DNA of 64,000 nt from Zanthoxylum bungeanum (taxonomy: Eukaryota; Streptophyta; Magnoliopsida; Sapindales; Rutaceae), in contig SKCR01023430.1 in the NCBI GenBank assembly GCA_019454045.1, forward strand, positions 1 through 64,000, given 5' to 3'. Under the pieces are notes generated by a model. The model was not told the origin of the DNA. It did no database searches and was given only the letters and a program-made list of their open reading frames with translations. This document shows, one piece after another, positions 24,351-35,054 of this stretch; position 1 is the stretch's first letter, and the number at the start of each line of letters is the position of its first letter. A program made the translations under genes and the position numbers.

Positions 24351-27183
24351 TAGTTGAAAGATTGACATTTAAAACATAATCCTGGGGAAAATGTATTTAA
24401 ATGGTTTAATTTTCAAATTGGGAATAAAATTTCAGGATGGTCCTGAAAAATAATAAGTTACTTTATTTGAGAAAATAATATATTAGGCCTAAGCTCGGAG
24501 TTAAGAAAATAGTAAAGCATGGTCTTTGGATGATTCATGTGATGATAACTTTAGTGCTTAATCCATTAGTCTTGTCGCAGTAGACTCCTTAATTTCTGAA
24601 TCAGAACTAAGGATTAGATCCTTAAAGTTTGATAATAAAATTGAAGGATCTTCATAAATCTATATTAGATTTTAGAAGTAATAAAATTTCAATATTTAAC
24701 TCTTGGAGAGTTAGTGACTATTCTCAAGGAGATAAAGTCAGAATTCGCAATTAGGCAAGTAGCGCAAGACGCACCTTACTTTGATATTCAAGAAACTCGA
24801 GGCTTGGCCAAAGGCTACTGGAATGTCGAAAGGGCAAATGGAATATCATTTATCCTAAAATGTCTGCCTAAATGTGGCAAACGGGATCGCAGAAGCGTGA
24901 CTGCCGTTTGAACAAAACAAACATGAAGGAATTGAAGACGAGCAAGGCTCTAACTTCAAATATATTTGTTATCATTATGTTCACTACTAGTTTTAAAATT
25001 GGATTTTAAATACTTAGTGTGGTACATAAATATATATTGATGTTCATAATCTGTTTTGAACAGGATACTGACTTCAATTGAGATTTAATCTGCGGATTGG
25101 AAACGGGATGAAAATCGATGTTTTAACCGTAGATACCTAAGTTTAGGAACCACCTTCGGGTGTGCACCTAAAATTGGTAACTGTTATAATGTAACTAGTT
25201 TGACTAGGAACATTATCTCTATATCAGTGAATAACCCGCTGCGGGTGAACCTTTATATTCTAGAACACTAAAGTGTTTTATTATATAAGGATGATATTGA
25301 GATACACACATTAGATGTGAATAACAGTATTTATATTTTGAATATAAATAAATCTCAAGCATAAAGATTACAAACAAATAGCTCAAACTGATTTGATCAG
25401 TTAAGACACTTAAATGTGGCATTGTAGTCTGGGACACAATCAAACAAGACTCGTATATCCACGCTTTTGAAGAGTGGGTACTCGGACTGATTTGATTCCA
25501 ATCAAATAAAGTCTACGAATCTAGTTTATTAGGCAAAATACCTAAAACACTATTTACATGGTAAAAGTGTAAATGCCACTGATCTGTTAGCCCTAGTTCA
25601 TAGTGAAGAAAGTGGGCCCATGTCTAGCTAGGCTAGAGATGGATATGAATATTTCGTGACCTTACAGATGTGGCATCGTGTTATGGTTATGTGTTTCTTT
25701 TGAAGAACATAAATCAGAAACTTTAAAGTTTCGACACGAAATAGACAAACAGATCGGCTATAGTATTATACCGTCACGGTAAGACCGTAAAGGAAAATAC
25801 TTAATCAGTAAGTTTCTGATATACTTGAAAGAGTATAGTATTCTTTCAAAGGGGACTCCTCCCAGAACACGTCAGTTTGACGTTGTGTCCGAACAGAGTA
25901 ACCGAATTTTTTTGGACATGATAAAGTTAATCATGAGTCACTCTGAGCTACCATTTCCTTCAACGGATAAGCATTAACAGTGCAGAACTTATTTAGAATA
26001 AGGTTCCATATAATCTGTTAGAAAAAATTCATATTAGATATGAACGGGAAAGAAACCGGGTTTCTCATTCCTGGAGATTTGGAAATGCTAGGCATATGTT
26101 TGGATGATACCAAACTAAAACCCAAATTGGATAAGTGTCAATTATAGGTTATCCTAGGGATACCATAAATATTGTACTTATACAACTCACATGAGAACAA
26201 TGTAATTGTTGCTCACCATGTGGTTTTCCTATGAGGAATACCGATATGCAGTGGTAAGTGGGAGGATATTAAAACTCGATTAAAATCAGAGTAATACTAT
26301 TCCAGGCACCGATTCCTAATGGAACACAAATAGTTCATCAAGGATGAAACTATACCAATAATCTTCTAATACACAAGAACCGCGTAGGTCGGAGAGAGTC
26401 AGAAAACAACCTGGGGTATGAGTTTCTGATTTCACCTCATAAAGTTGTCTATCTTATTGAGGTATACCAACTGACTACATATGAGGAAGTGATACAAGGT
26501 ATCGACTCTCTATTATGACAAAGTGTCATGAATCTGAAATGGATTCCATGTATATCAACCAAGTTTGGAAACTAGTTGATGTACCGCAAGGCATTGTGCC
26601 TATTGTTACTTTATAAGTCTTCAAGGAAGACATACATGGAAGGAAACATACCAACGTATAAAGCTAGGCTTTTATTGGAAAGGTATCATTATCAATATTG
26701 TGTTGATTACGATTCAAGCTTTTACCTGTTGCCATGGTAAATCCATTTGGATAATGCTTGCTAATGCTGCATGTTTCATTAGTTAAATATGTCAGCTTTA
26801 CGGGAAAATCGCTTTCTAGAAAAGGAAACCTTTCGGAGGATGTTTATAAAATCCTGTCGATTTTGTCGTACCTAAACTAGCAAACAAGGTTTGCAGGTTA
26901 TTCAATCCATGTTTGGATTAAAGCAAGCATAAGTTCTTAGAATTGTAGTTTTGATGTGATCATAATGGAGTATGATTTAATTCAAAACGAAATGATTCTT
27001 GTGTATATAGGAAGGTTAGTGGGAGCGCACTGACAGTGGTTGTCCTATATAAATAATGGTAATATGTCATTTCTTGGAAATGATATTCATATAAATACAA
27101 TCGGTGAAAGCTTGGCTTTCGATAAAACTCTCTGAGAAAATTCGTACATTAAAAATGTACGCGACCTAGTGTCTCATACGCTT
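24351..27183 (+). pseudogene. Ruined Copia gag-pol region of copy int2, 3' truncated
   Basis: It aligns with 16750-19600 of int1 throughout and carries the same lesions: knuckle near 24865-24905, integrase GTGAAGAAAGT and TAG at 25597-25635, and RT box near 27040-27060. About 30 bases around 24845, present in int1, are missing. It stops near 27183, inside the RT region, where unrelated Tat-type sequence begins. The RNase H end, polypurine tract and third LTR are therefore absent. Confidence 0.82.
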
Positions 27184-27997
27184 TTAGGGGCTGTGATTTT
27201 TTGGCTATGGAAGGGGATTTTTTTTAGTGATATGTTCGGTAATGGAGAGGAGAAGAAGAGAAAAATTATTTGATTGTTCTTCTTTGTATATGCGTGTGAG
27301 AGAGTGAGTATGAAGGGGATGTGTCTTGGCAATGTGTTTATTTTATAGATAAAGGGAATGGGTGTGTCCTTGCTTGACAAGGAAGGGATTTTTGCATTTA
27401 ATTAGGATATGATTTAGTTTCAAAAAAGGAAAACCAAAGATTGAGGGGGGACAAAATCAGTTCAAATTAGGAAGTTAGTACATTTGATTTCTATTGTTTA
27501 GGCATGATATTTGTTAAGTTAGGAATACAATATTTTTAATTAGGTATAAAAATATTCTTGATTTGGAATATAATGTGTAGATTGATTTTAATTAAGCATG
27601 ATTTATTTAATTTGCTATATCATTTAATTAATATTTTATTTAATTTGGTATATGATTTAATAATATTTTATTTAATTTGGTATATGATTTAACTAATATT
27701 TTATTTAATTTGGTATATGATTTAATTAATTTGGTTGTATTTTAAGGGCCTTGGGCATGTGGGCTAAGGTGGTGGGCGTGTGGGCTAAGGTTAAATGATT
27801 TGCGGGTTTTTAGGCTAAATGTGCTTTAAAACGAAGGTCCAACGAGTAAGCCTAGAGCTAAACAAGCGAAAAAAAATTCTAACGAAATACCGATTCCCTT
27901 TCGACGACCGTTTCCCGCGACTTCCTCGACTTAAAATGTAGTGTCTCCAAATGAGACTCATCATAGGGACTCACATGCAAAAATGCAGTGCCTATAG
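27184..27997 (-). mobile_element. Probable 3' LTR of the Tat-type Gypsy element
   Basis: This AT-rich non-coding stretch lies between the break of int2 and a purine-rich tract at 27998-28012. It is therefore where the 3' LTR of the minus-strand Tat element should be. No second copy is present, so the ends are not proven; TGTGATTTTTTGG near 27191 could be the outer end. Confidence 0.4.
27610..27730 (+). repeat. Four 32-33 bp AT-rich tandem units
   Basis: TATATGATTTA or TATATCATTTA occurs at 27616, 27649, 27681 and 27714, each followed by AATATTTTATTTAATTTGG or a variant. It is a short tandem array inside the probable LTR. Confidence 0.8.
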
Positions 27998-28012
27998 TCG
28001 CCCCCACTTTGA
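27998..28012 (-). other. Putative polypurine tract of the Tat-type element
   Basis: On the minus strand it reads AAAGTGGGGGCGA, purine-rich and downstream of the integrase and the tandem repeats. That is the expected place for a Tat polypurine tract. The LTR start after it is not clear. Confidence 0.45.
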
Positions 28013-28114
28013 TGGGACTTGTGTAGTGCATGACTTTGAACAATCCTATCAAAGTTATGCAATGCATTTTCACTTACCTGGCTCGCCAGCTGTCTCGAAC
28101 TGAGTTGATGCTGC

Positions 28115-28490
28115 AGTGGACCTCGATCCTGGGACGCATCCCAATAGCTGCAACGGGGGCCTCGACCCTAGGACGCATCTCAATACCACTGAAAAAATGT
28201 GGGCCTCGACCCTGGGATGCATCCCAAAACTAACGATGATGCAGGGGGCCAACGACCATGGGATGCATCCCGATAACTGCACTCGAAAACGGGTGCCTCG
28301 ACCATAGGACGCATCCCGATAACGTTGCCAATGTGGGTCACGACCCTAGGACGCATCCTTGAAACTGCTGGTGATATGGGTTACAACCATGGGACGCATC
28401 CCCAAAAATGCTGATGACATGGGTTACAACCCTGGGACACATCCTCGAAACTGCTGATGTGGGCCTCGCCCTCTGGGACTCATCCCCAAA
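28115..28490 (-). repeat. Nine-unit minisatellite in the Tat 3' non-coding region
   Basis: The phrase GGGACGCATCC or a close variant begins at about 28131, 28170, 28214, 28260, 28306, 28348, 28391, 28434 and 28475, giving periods of 39 to 46 bp. Units share CCTCGACCCTGGGACGCATC and diverge between. Tandem repeats between the integrase gene and the 3' LTR are a known trait of Tat/Ogre elements and a reported source of plant satellites. Confidence 0.88.
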
Positions 28491-28687
28491 ACTGCTGCGC
28501 TGACGTTGTTTTGATTGGCTCATCTCTGCCACTTTCTCTTTTATTCTTCGAACCTGCGAACACAAAACAAAACAAGCACGAAGAGAATGCAATGTATGTT
28601 ACGTGTATGCATCCATGCATGATTTTCTTATTCCGTTGGGTTAGGTCTTTTGTCAATCTTTCTGATGAATGCTCAGTCTTTTCTCCT

Positions 28688-29800
28688 TTAGGCAAAGTAC
28701 TGCTTCAATCTGTCTACGTTGATCGGCTCGGTGAAATAATTCCCTTCCAAGTCTGACAGTCTCACTGCTCCATTTCCCATTACTTTCTGCACTATGTAAG
28801 GTCCTTTCCAGTTAGGTCTGAACTTTCCTCTCGGATCTGTCGTCGACGGCCTCGACTGTTTAAGTACCAAATCACCCTTTCTGATCTTCGTGGGATGTAC
28901 TTTCTTGTTGAAAGCTCGGGATAGTCTCTTCTGGTATAACTGCATGTGATACAAAGCCTTCGTTCGCTTCTCATCCAGTAGTGCAAACTGATCAAACCTC
29001 TGTGTGGCCCATTCTTGTTCTGGTAACTTTGCCTCTACTAATACCCTCATAGACTGTATTTCTACTTCCACTGGCAATACTGCTTCCATTCCGTAGACTA
29101 GGGAGTAAGGTGTGGCCCCTGTTGCTGTTCTCACTGATGTTCTGCATCCCCACAAAGCATACGGTAGTTTGTCGGCCCAATCTCTGCACTTTTATATCAT
29201 CTTGGCTAAAATCATCTTTATTGTCTTGTTGGTTGCCTCAACTGCCCCATTTCCCTGCGGCCTATACGGTGATGACTTGTGATGGTCTATCCCATATTTC
29301 TATAGCATTTCCTTTGTCTCTCCTTGAAACTGAACTTCGTTGTCCGTTACTACATGGTGCAGCATACCAGATCGACAAATGAGATTCCGAGCTATAAACT
29401 TTGCCATCTGTTTTGCTGTAACATTGCGGAATGATTCGGCTTCCACCTATTTCGAGAAGTAGTCTACTGCCACTACTATAAAGCGATGCCCATTCGATGC
29501 ATTTGGTCGAATCTCTCCAATCATATCAATTCCCTATGCTGAGAAAGGCCACGACTCTGACAACCCGTGCAACTTGTGTGTGGCAAATGATTCAAATTAT
29601 CGTGTGCCTGACAATTATGACAGTGCTTTACCATCTTCGCACAATCTGTCTCCATGGTCGACCAGTAGAAACCTTGTCTCACTATCTTGCGGGACAGATT
29701 CAACTCGTTCATATGCAGACCATATACCCCGGCGTGTACTCCTTCCATTACCTGCTGAGCCACTTCTTTTCTCACACACTTCAACTGAATACCATTTGTT
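28688..29800 (-). pseudogene. Tat-type Gypsy integrase
   Basis: Integrase is the last domain of a Gypsy polyprotein. The zinc-binding segment HAGVYGLHMNE...CHNCQAH lies near 29770-29610. The core follows with TDNEVQF near 29345 and a Glu-bearing YRPQGNGAVEATNK near 29265. Then come GATPYSLVYGMEAVLPVEVE (near 29110) and the C-terminal GDLVLKQ...GKFRPNWKGPYIV (near 28850-28790), ending QYFA and a stop at 28688. No chromodomain follows, as expected for Tat. Stops and frame changes occur near 29520, 29300 and 29195. The YGMEAVLPVEVE phrase is characteristic of plant Tat elements. Confidence 0.88.
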
Positions 29801-30609
29801 TGCCTCTTGTACAGTTCCCCTTTCAAAATCACATATTGGGAAGCTAACCTCTGAATGGCTATTATGTCTTTTCTGCCTGCTCCATCTGGGAGTTCCCCAT
29901 GTTCCAGATACCTCTGAATGTCATAATACCAAGGTTTACCATCATCAACATCTATTTCCATAATTCTCTCTATCTCATAAACAGGTCTTCTTGCTGTTGT
30001 CAGTAGCAATGGTCTCATCACTAACTTTTCTGGATTTTCCCAAGTCGCAGCAAGTGTAGCCAATGCATTTTCCATTTGATTATCTTCTCTTGGCAAATGC
30101 TGAAACTTACAATCGGGGATAACCTGTGCCAACTTTCTGAGGTAAAAAAGGTAAGGTTTCAACTGTACTTCTATCAATTCCCATTCTCCTCGCATCTACT
30201 GGACTGCCAACATAGAATCTCCGTAGACTTCCACACTCTCGGCCTTCAAGGCTATAAATGCAGTCAAAACAAAAGCACATGCTTCATACTCGGCCATGTT
30301 GTTTGTTACTCTGAATGTCAACCTTTTGGCCAAAGGCAAGGTCTCTCCTTTGGGGGTCACTATCACAATCCCAATTCCGGCGCCTTTGTAATTCACTGCT
30401 CCATCAAAATACATTTTCCATCTCTGAACTGTTATTGCTTGGATATTTTCATCTGGAAATTCAAACTTATATTGATCCCCTTCAACAGGTTGCAATGTCA
30501 GAAACTCTGCTACTGCTCGCCCTTTGACCACTTTGGTGGTGAGATACTCAATGTCAAACTCTGTCAGTAATACTAACCATCTGCCCAATTTCCCCACAAG
30601 CGAAGGCAC
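29801..30609 (-). pseudogene. Additional RNase H domain of the Tat-type element
   Basis: An RNase H fold lies after the usual Gypsy RT-RNase H: WKMYFDGAVNYKGAGIGIVI (near 30420-30360), then NNMAEYEAC and VEVYGDSMLAVQ (near 30210), then a stop at 30196, then REDNQMENALATLA near 30080. This order and these motifs match the second, archaeal-type RNase H described in Tat-lineage elements. A linker leads to integrase. The key Asp, Glu and Asp residues (FDG, AEYEA, GDS) are present. The stop at 30196 lies directly after LAVQ, inside the domain. Confidence 0.8.
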
Positions 30610-31197
30610 TGAATGCAGATATTTCAGATGATTCTACTTTGCCACTACCTGGATCTTTTAAGAGTGGAAATAATACTGTAATTTTCTGGAAGCTCATACC
30701 AATGTGAGATAGATCGTCTCTACTTCTTGATAACGAGCCTCATACGAGAGCATCTTCTTACTCAGATAATATACTGCATGTTCTACCCCTGTCTCATCTA
30801 TATGTACCATCATTACCCCCAGTGCTTCTGATTCTATGGTCAAGTACAATATCAAAGGTTTGCCAGGTCTCGGAGGTTTCAATACAGTAGGCTTTACCAA
30901 GTACTCTCTGATATTGTCGAAGGCTGCTTGACACTGCTCATTCCATTTTACCGGCTGATCTTTTCTCAATAGTTTGAAGATAGGCTCACAGATTGACGTC
31001 AATTTGGTGATGAACCGACTGATGTACTGAATCTTCCCCAGGAATGCTCTGACTTCCTTCTCAGTCTTTGGTGCTGGCATTTCTGTGATTGCTTTGATCT
31101 TTTCAGAGTCTACCTCTATTCCTCCAAATCCCACTGTATGTCCCAGTAATTTTCCTAATGTCACCCCAAACACACATTTCTTGGGATTTAGCCGCAT
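30610..31197 (-). pseudogene. Tat-type RT connection and Gypsy RNase H
   Basis: The 167-codon frame (30694-31197) begins MRLNPKKCVFGV, the RT thumb, followed by GHTVGFGGIEVDSEKIKAI, FLGKIQYISRFI and WNEQCQAAFDNIREYL. It then runs into the RNase H blocks LILYLTIESEALGVMM and YYLSKKMLSYEARY. The first RNase H acidic residue is replaced: YLTIES stands where YLxVS/D-type motifs are usual. The Gypsy RNase H in Tat elements is often degenerate, consistent with the second RNase H taking over. Confidence 0.8.
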
Positions 31198-32274
31198 GTT
31201 GTATTTGTCAACTCTCAGAAGGAACCTTTACAGTGCTTCAATATGCCCAACTCTCGTCTCTGATTTCACCATCATGTCATCCACATACACTTCAATCTCT
31301 TTGTGCATCAAGTCATGGAATAGTGTAGTGGCCATCCGCTGATAAGTAGCTCCCGCATTCTTGAGCCCAAACGGCATCACCTTGTAACAATAAGTACCTC
31401 ACTCGGTAACAAAGACAATCTTGTGTTTATCTTCCTCAGCCAAAAGAACCTGATTGTAACCTGAAAACCCGTCTGCAAATGAATATATAGCAGATAAAGC
31501 CGCACTATCAACGATTACGTCTATATGCGGTAAAGGAAAATCATCTTTCGGGCAAGCCTTGTTGAGATCTCTATAGTCCACACACATTCTGACCTTCCCG
31601 TCTTTCTTCGGCATCGGCACAATATTAGCCAACCACTCAGGATACTTTACTACTTCCAAGAACCCCACATCTATCTGTTTCTTAACTTCCTCTCTGACTT
31701 TCTCAGCCCATTCTGGTCTCATCCGTCGGAGTTTCTGTTTCACCGGCCTCATATTCGGATAAGTTGGTATTGTATGCTCGGTAATGTTTCTGTCTACTCC
31801 AGGCATGTCCTCATAGGACCAAGCAAACACTTTGCCATATCTGACCAATACTTCTTCTAATTTCTCTCTCTCCTCGGATTTAACTTCACTTGCAATCAGA
31901 ATTTCCTTAGGACTCTCAGGTGTACCAAGGTTAAATGCATTTGTTTTGGTGGAGCTGATATCAAATATACTCAAGTCATGCAAGTTAGAGGAAATAGACT
32001 CAGGCAAATAAGCGAAATGATTGTCTTTATTGCTAACAAATGCATAAATCATGAAGATAAATGTCCTCATCTTCTACATACACTTCTTCCTCTGCAACCG
32101 AGTTCTTCTCAGGCTCTTTATCCTCCTCACGAGTCTGTCTCTCCAACTTCATTAGTTCTTCTTCCCAATTCTCTTCTTCTTTCTTCACAATTTCTCCCAT
32201 CATCGGCTTCTTACCCAGCATATCCTGGAAGATCTCAAATCCAGGCACCACAATCAAAGGAACCAAGGTCTAAC
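31198..32274 (-). pseudogene. Tat-type Gypsy reverse transcriptase and upstream linker
   Basis: The frame 31399-32070 contains VFAWSYEDMPGVDRNITEH (a Tat signature just before RT), KKQIDVGFLEVVKYPEWLAN, the fingers block KDGKVRMCVDYRDLNKACPK and DDFPLPHIDVIVD. A TGA replaces the Trp of TEWGTY at about 31396-31398. The polymerase core follows, with YKVMPFGLKNAGATYQRM and the catalytic YVDDMMVK near 31280. An acidic linker (32033-32266) with EEENWEEEL lies upstream. Protease and gag are missing; at about 32274 the sequence changes to a plus-strand Copia end. Confidence 0.87.
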
Positions 32275-32460
32275 TAGAAATCCAACCATGCACTAAGGCG
32301 ATTTCATCTCATCAGGGACATTGTTGAGAGAAAAGAAGTTATTATAGAGAAAATACCCACAGAAGATAATCTTTCAGATTCTAAAGGGCTGACTCAACAA
32401 AAGCATGATAGGCACACCCGAGAGTATGGTGTCCAGATTCATACTAGTTGGCTACAGTGC
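32275..32460 (+). pseudogene. C-terminus of a Copia RNase H, second family
   Basis: The plus strand reads RRFHLIRDIVERKEVIIEKI and then TEDNLSDSLTKGL, the standard end of a Copia polyprotein, followed by a polypurine tract at 32461-32471. The upstream part of the element is absent; the fragment joins Tat sequence on its left. The wording differs from the RNase H of element A, and the LTR that follows is unrelated to the other LTRs here. Confidence 0.85.
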
Positions 32461-34334
32461 AAGTGGGAGATTGTCAGGGATATGCCCTATACCCTACTTG
32501 TGGATGGGCTATATATACATGTATTTGTAATATTTTCATTAATTAAAAAATGGCAATCTTTATTATACGTGTCTTACATAACTTATATGAATCATCAACA
32601 CTGTAATAAAGCTCTTGGAGTAATAAGATGATGGCTTCCACGCCATATGAGAATCATTACTCTTAAATGTTCATAGCAATAGTTTTGTCGAATAATCTGG
32701 GAGTTCACAAAGCGGAGAGACTAACATGATGATATGATCCACCCTTAAGTGGGGTAGCCGATCTCATAGGCTACTAGCACAGATCCGTCCGCTTGGTGTA
32801 TCACATGGATGCTTGAGAACTTTCATGTATCGATTATATGACTAGTCCTTAGACTTAAGGTCTTACAATCGTATGTGTGGATCAAATAACTTTGACATTC
32901 TTCTTCCCTGGTTCAAATGATCCGGTCATAACAGTATGATTGGGTCATTTGTTGAAATAAATGAAGTTTGTAAAGATACAACAGAGAATCGCCACTCTCT
33001 CAGATAATATTTTCTTGTAAGAGTAGTATTCCAGTTCGCGGGTTGATATGTGTGATCAGTGCCTGAGACTGTGGCCACAACGGAAGAATCATATGATATT
33101 CTTGGGTTAGCACGATTCATGACACTATCAACATCATACCTTTGACCATATGGGTAGACACGTTTTGTACCCTAGGTCAATATGTGGGGATACAGTGAGG
33201 CGGGAGACCATATCATATGTAAATCGCATATGGAATGGGTATATATATCTTTCCTTCTCATTTGGGGGCCTTGGCATATTGCTAGATGTCAACCTTGGTC
33301 ATTGAAATCGAACGACCAACTGATCAGAGGATAATTTATGTTTTATTAAATTATCACGATACATTTCATGTCCAACTTGAGGGGAACCCAAAAGGTCACA
33401 CACAACAAAGTCGAAATCAATGGTTAACAGTGCACAATACAAATATAACATCATATATGATTGCTGTAGGAATTATTCATAAATGTTTCAATGTGTTTAA
33501 TTATTGAAAAAATCATTTATGAGGTTCCATAGTGGCTTAGGGATTGGTGAATGAAGATAGGGGCACTTTGGGAATTGGAATAAAAAAAATTAATATTCAC
33601 GTGAATAGTAATTTTTTTTTTGTTATTTGTTTTGAATTCCAATTCGGCCCAAACTCTTATTAGGGTTTTATAATCTCATTAAATCGCTAAATTAAGATCC
33701 AATTGCTAAGATTAAATTAGCTTTTATCCCACATCGGATTCTTAATTAATTTTGTTGTATTTGGAGCACTATATAAACCCAATGAATTCTTCACAAATTT
33801 TTACACCAAAACATTTCATATCTTGGGTTTATATAAGTGAGCAACTCTAAAGTTTAAGAGTAAGCCAATGATTTTGAGGATCTTTAAGTCTAATTGACTA
33901 GAGGAACCTCGAGTTAAAAGTTTTGAGGTATTTTCCTAGGCTAGCACCAAGGGCAAAATACTCGTGCACTCTAGGCGTAGTCTTGTTGTTGAGTTTTGGC
34001 TTTGGTGTGTGCATCTTTAGAGGCCACACACTTGGGTGGATCTTTGCAACGTGGAAGAGTTTGCTGAGTTAGAGAAAAGCTTGTAGATTGGAGGGAGAAC
34101 TGGAGGAGTCTTCGGTTCAAGTAAGTCTTTTTCTTTCTTTATTTTAATTAGAGTTATTATGATAGTTAACATGTTTAGGTTTATGATCTTTGCATGTTTT
34201 ATGAGTTTTATGCTTAGAATATATAGTAACATGCCTAGGCTTGTAGAATAATCAAAACAAATGGGTCTTGGGGAAAGGGAAAGCGGAATAACAATTTTAA
34301 TTTTTCGTTGCGCACTTGCGGCCGCTTCCCAACA
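32461..34334 (+). mobile_element. Polypurine tract and 3' LTR of a second Copia family
   Basis: AAGTGGGAGAT (32461-32471) is followed by an LTR of 1,863 bp (32472-34334), from TGTCAGGGATATGCCC to GCGGCCGCTTCCCAACA. It has no visible likeness to the TGTTGGACAATT family beyond the polypurine tract. Its right end abuts Athila gag-protease read on the minus strand. A target duplication cannot be confirmed because the left half of the element is missing. Confidence 0.82.
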
Positions 34335-35054
34335 ACTATCAGCAACATCAATTCTGAAACATTCTTCATCTTTTTCATAACTCGGGAATTTCATGGCTTT
34401 GAAAACATTAAAGGTAACTTCTTGGTCCTGCACTTTCATAGTTAGTTCTATATTTTGCACATCAATCACAGTTCGACCTGTAGCCAAGAATGGTCTGCCA
34501 ATGATGATAGGAACATCTTTGTCTTCTTCCATGTCAAGGATATTGAAATCTACTGGGAGAATGAGTTTGTCGACTTTTACCAGCACATCTTCAACAACAC
34601 CTCTTGGAAATGCGAGCGTTCGATCATCAAGTTGTAGAGAGACTAAAGTAGGCATTGCTTCTCCAATTTGCAGTTTCCTGTAAATAGATAAAGGCATTAA
34701 ATTAACACTTGCACCTAAATCACATAAAGCCTTACTTATATAATGTTCTCCAATGGTGCATGGGACAGTGAAACTGCCAGGATCTTTCAACTTCGGGGGA
34801 AGTTTCCTCTAAATGATTGCATTGCATTCTTCTGTCAATGATAATGTCTCGTAATCTCCCAATCTCCGCTTTAGTGAAAGAATATCTTTCATGAATTTGA
34901 CATAGCTTGGCATTTCTTCCAACGATTCTGCGAATGGAATGTTGATGTGCAACTTTTTGAACACGTCCAATAATTGAGCAAACTGCTTGTCTAGTTTGTT
35001 TTTCTGGAGACGTTTTGGAAAAAGTGGAGGTGGAATGAATTTTTCTTGATCTTT
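34335..35054 (-). pseudogene. Athila-type gag C-terminus and aspartic protease
   Basis: The minus strand has the Athila gag end (KRLQKNKLDKQFAQLLDVFK, then INIPFAESLEEMPSYVKFMK and LTEECNAII, 35040-34810), a stop near 34809, and then the protease: KDPGSFTVPCTIG, LCDLGASVNLMPLSIYRKL (active-site Asp near 34725), VPIIIGRPFLATGRTVIDVQ and KAMKFPSYEKDEECFRIDV. In Athila the catalytic motif is normally DLGAS, so the site looks intact. The coding sequence is cut at 34334 by the Copia LTR. Upstream it ends near 35054, where Copia leader sequence begins. The lineage and strand match the RT fragment at 1638-2317. Confidence 0.88.

Noticed and set aside
28115..28490. Regularly spaced repeats that could suggest a CRISPR array
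   Set aside because: The genome is clearly eukaryotic, the repeat units are degenerate with drifting spacing, no cas genes occur, and the place fits a Tat 3' minisatellite.
29497..30570. Long plus-strand open frames over the Tat region (for example 30076-30570)
   Set aside because: They lie opposite the RNase H and integrase domains, which have clear motifs on the minus strand; the plus-strand peptides show none.
31978..32277. Ser-rich open frames on the plus strand
   Set aside because: They are the reverse reading of the Glu-rich Tat linker (32033-32266).
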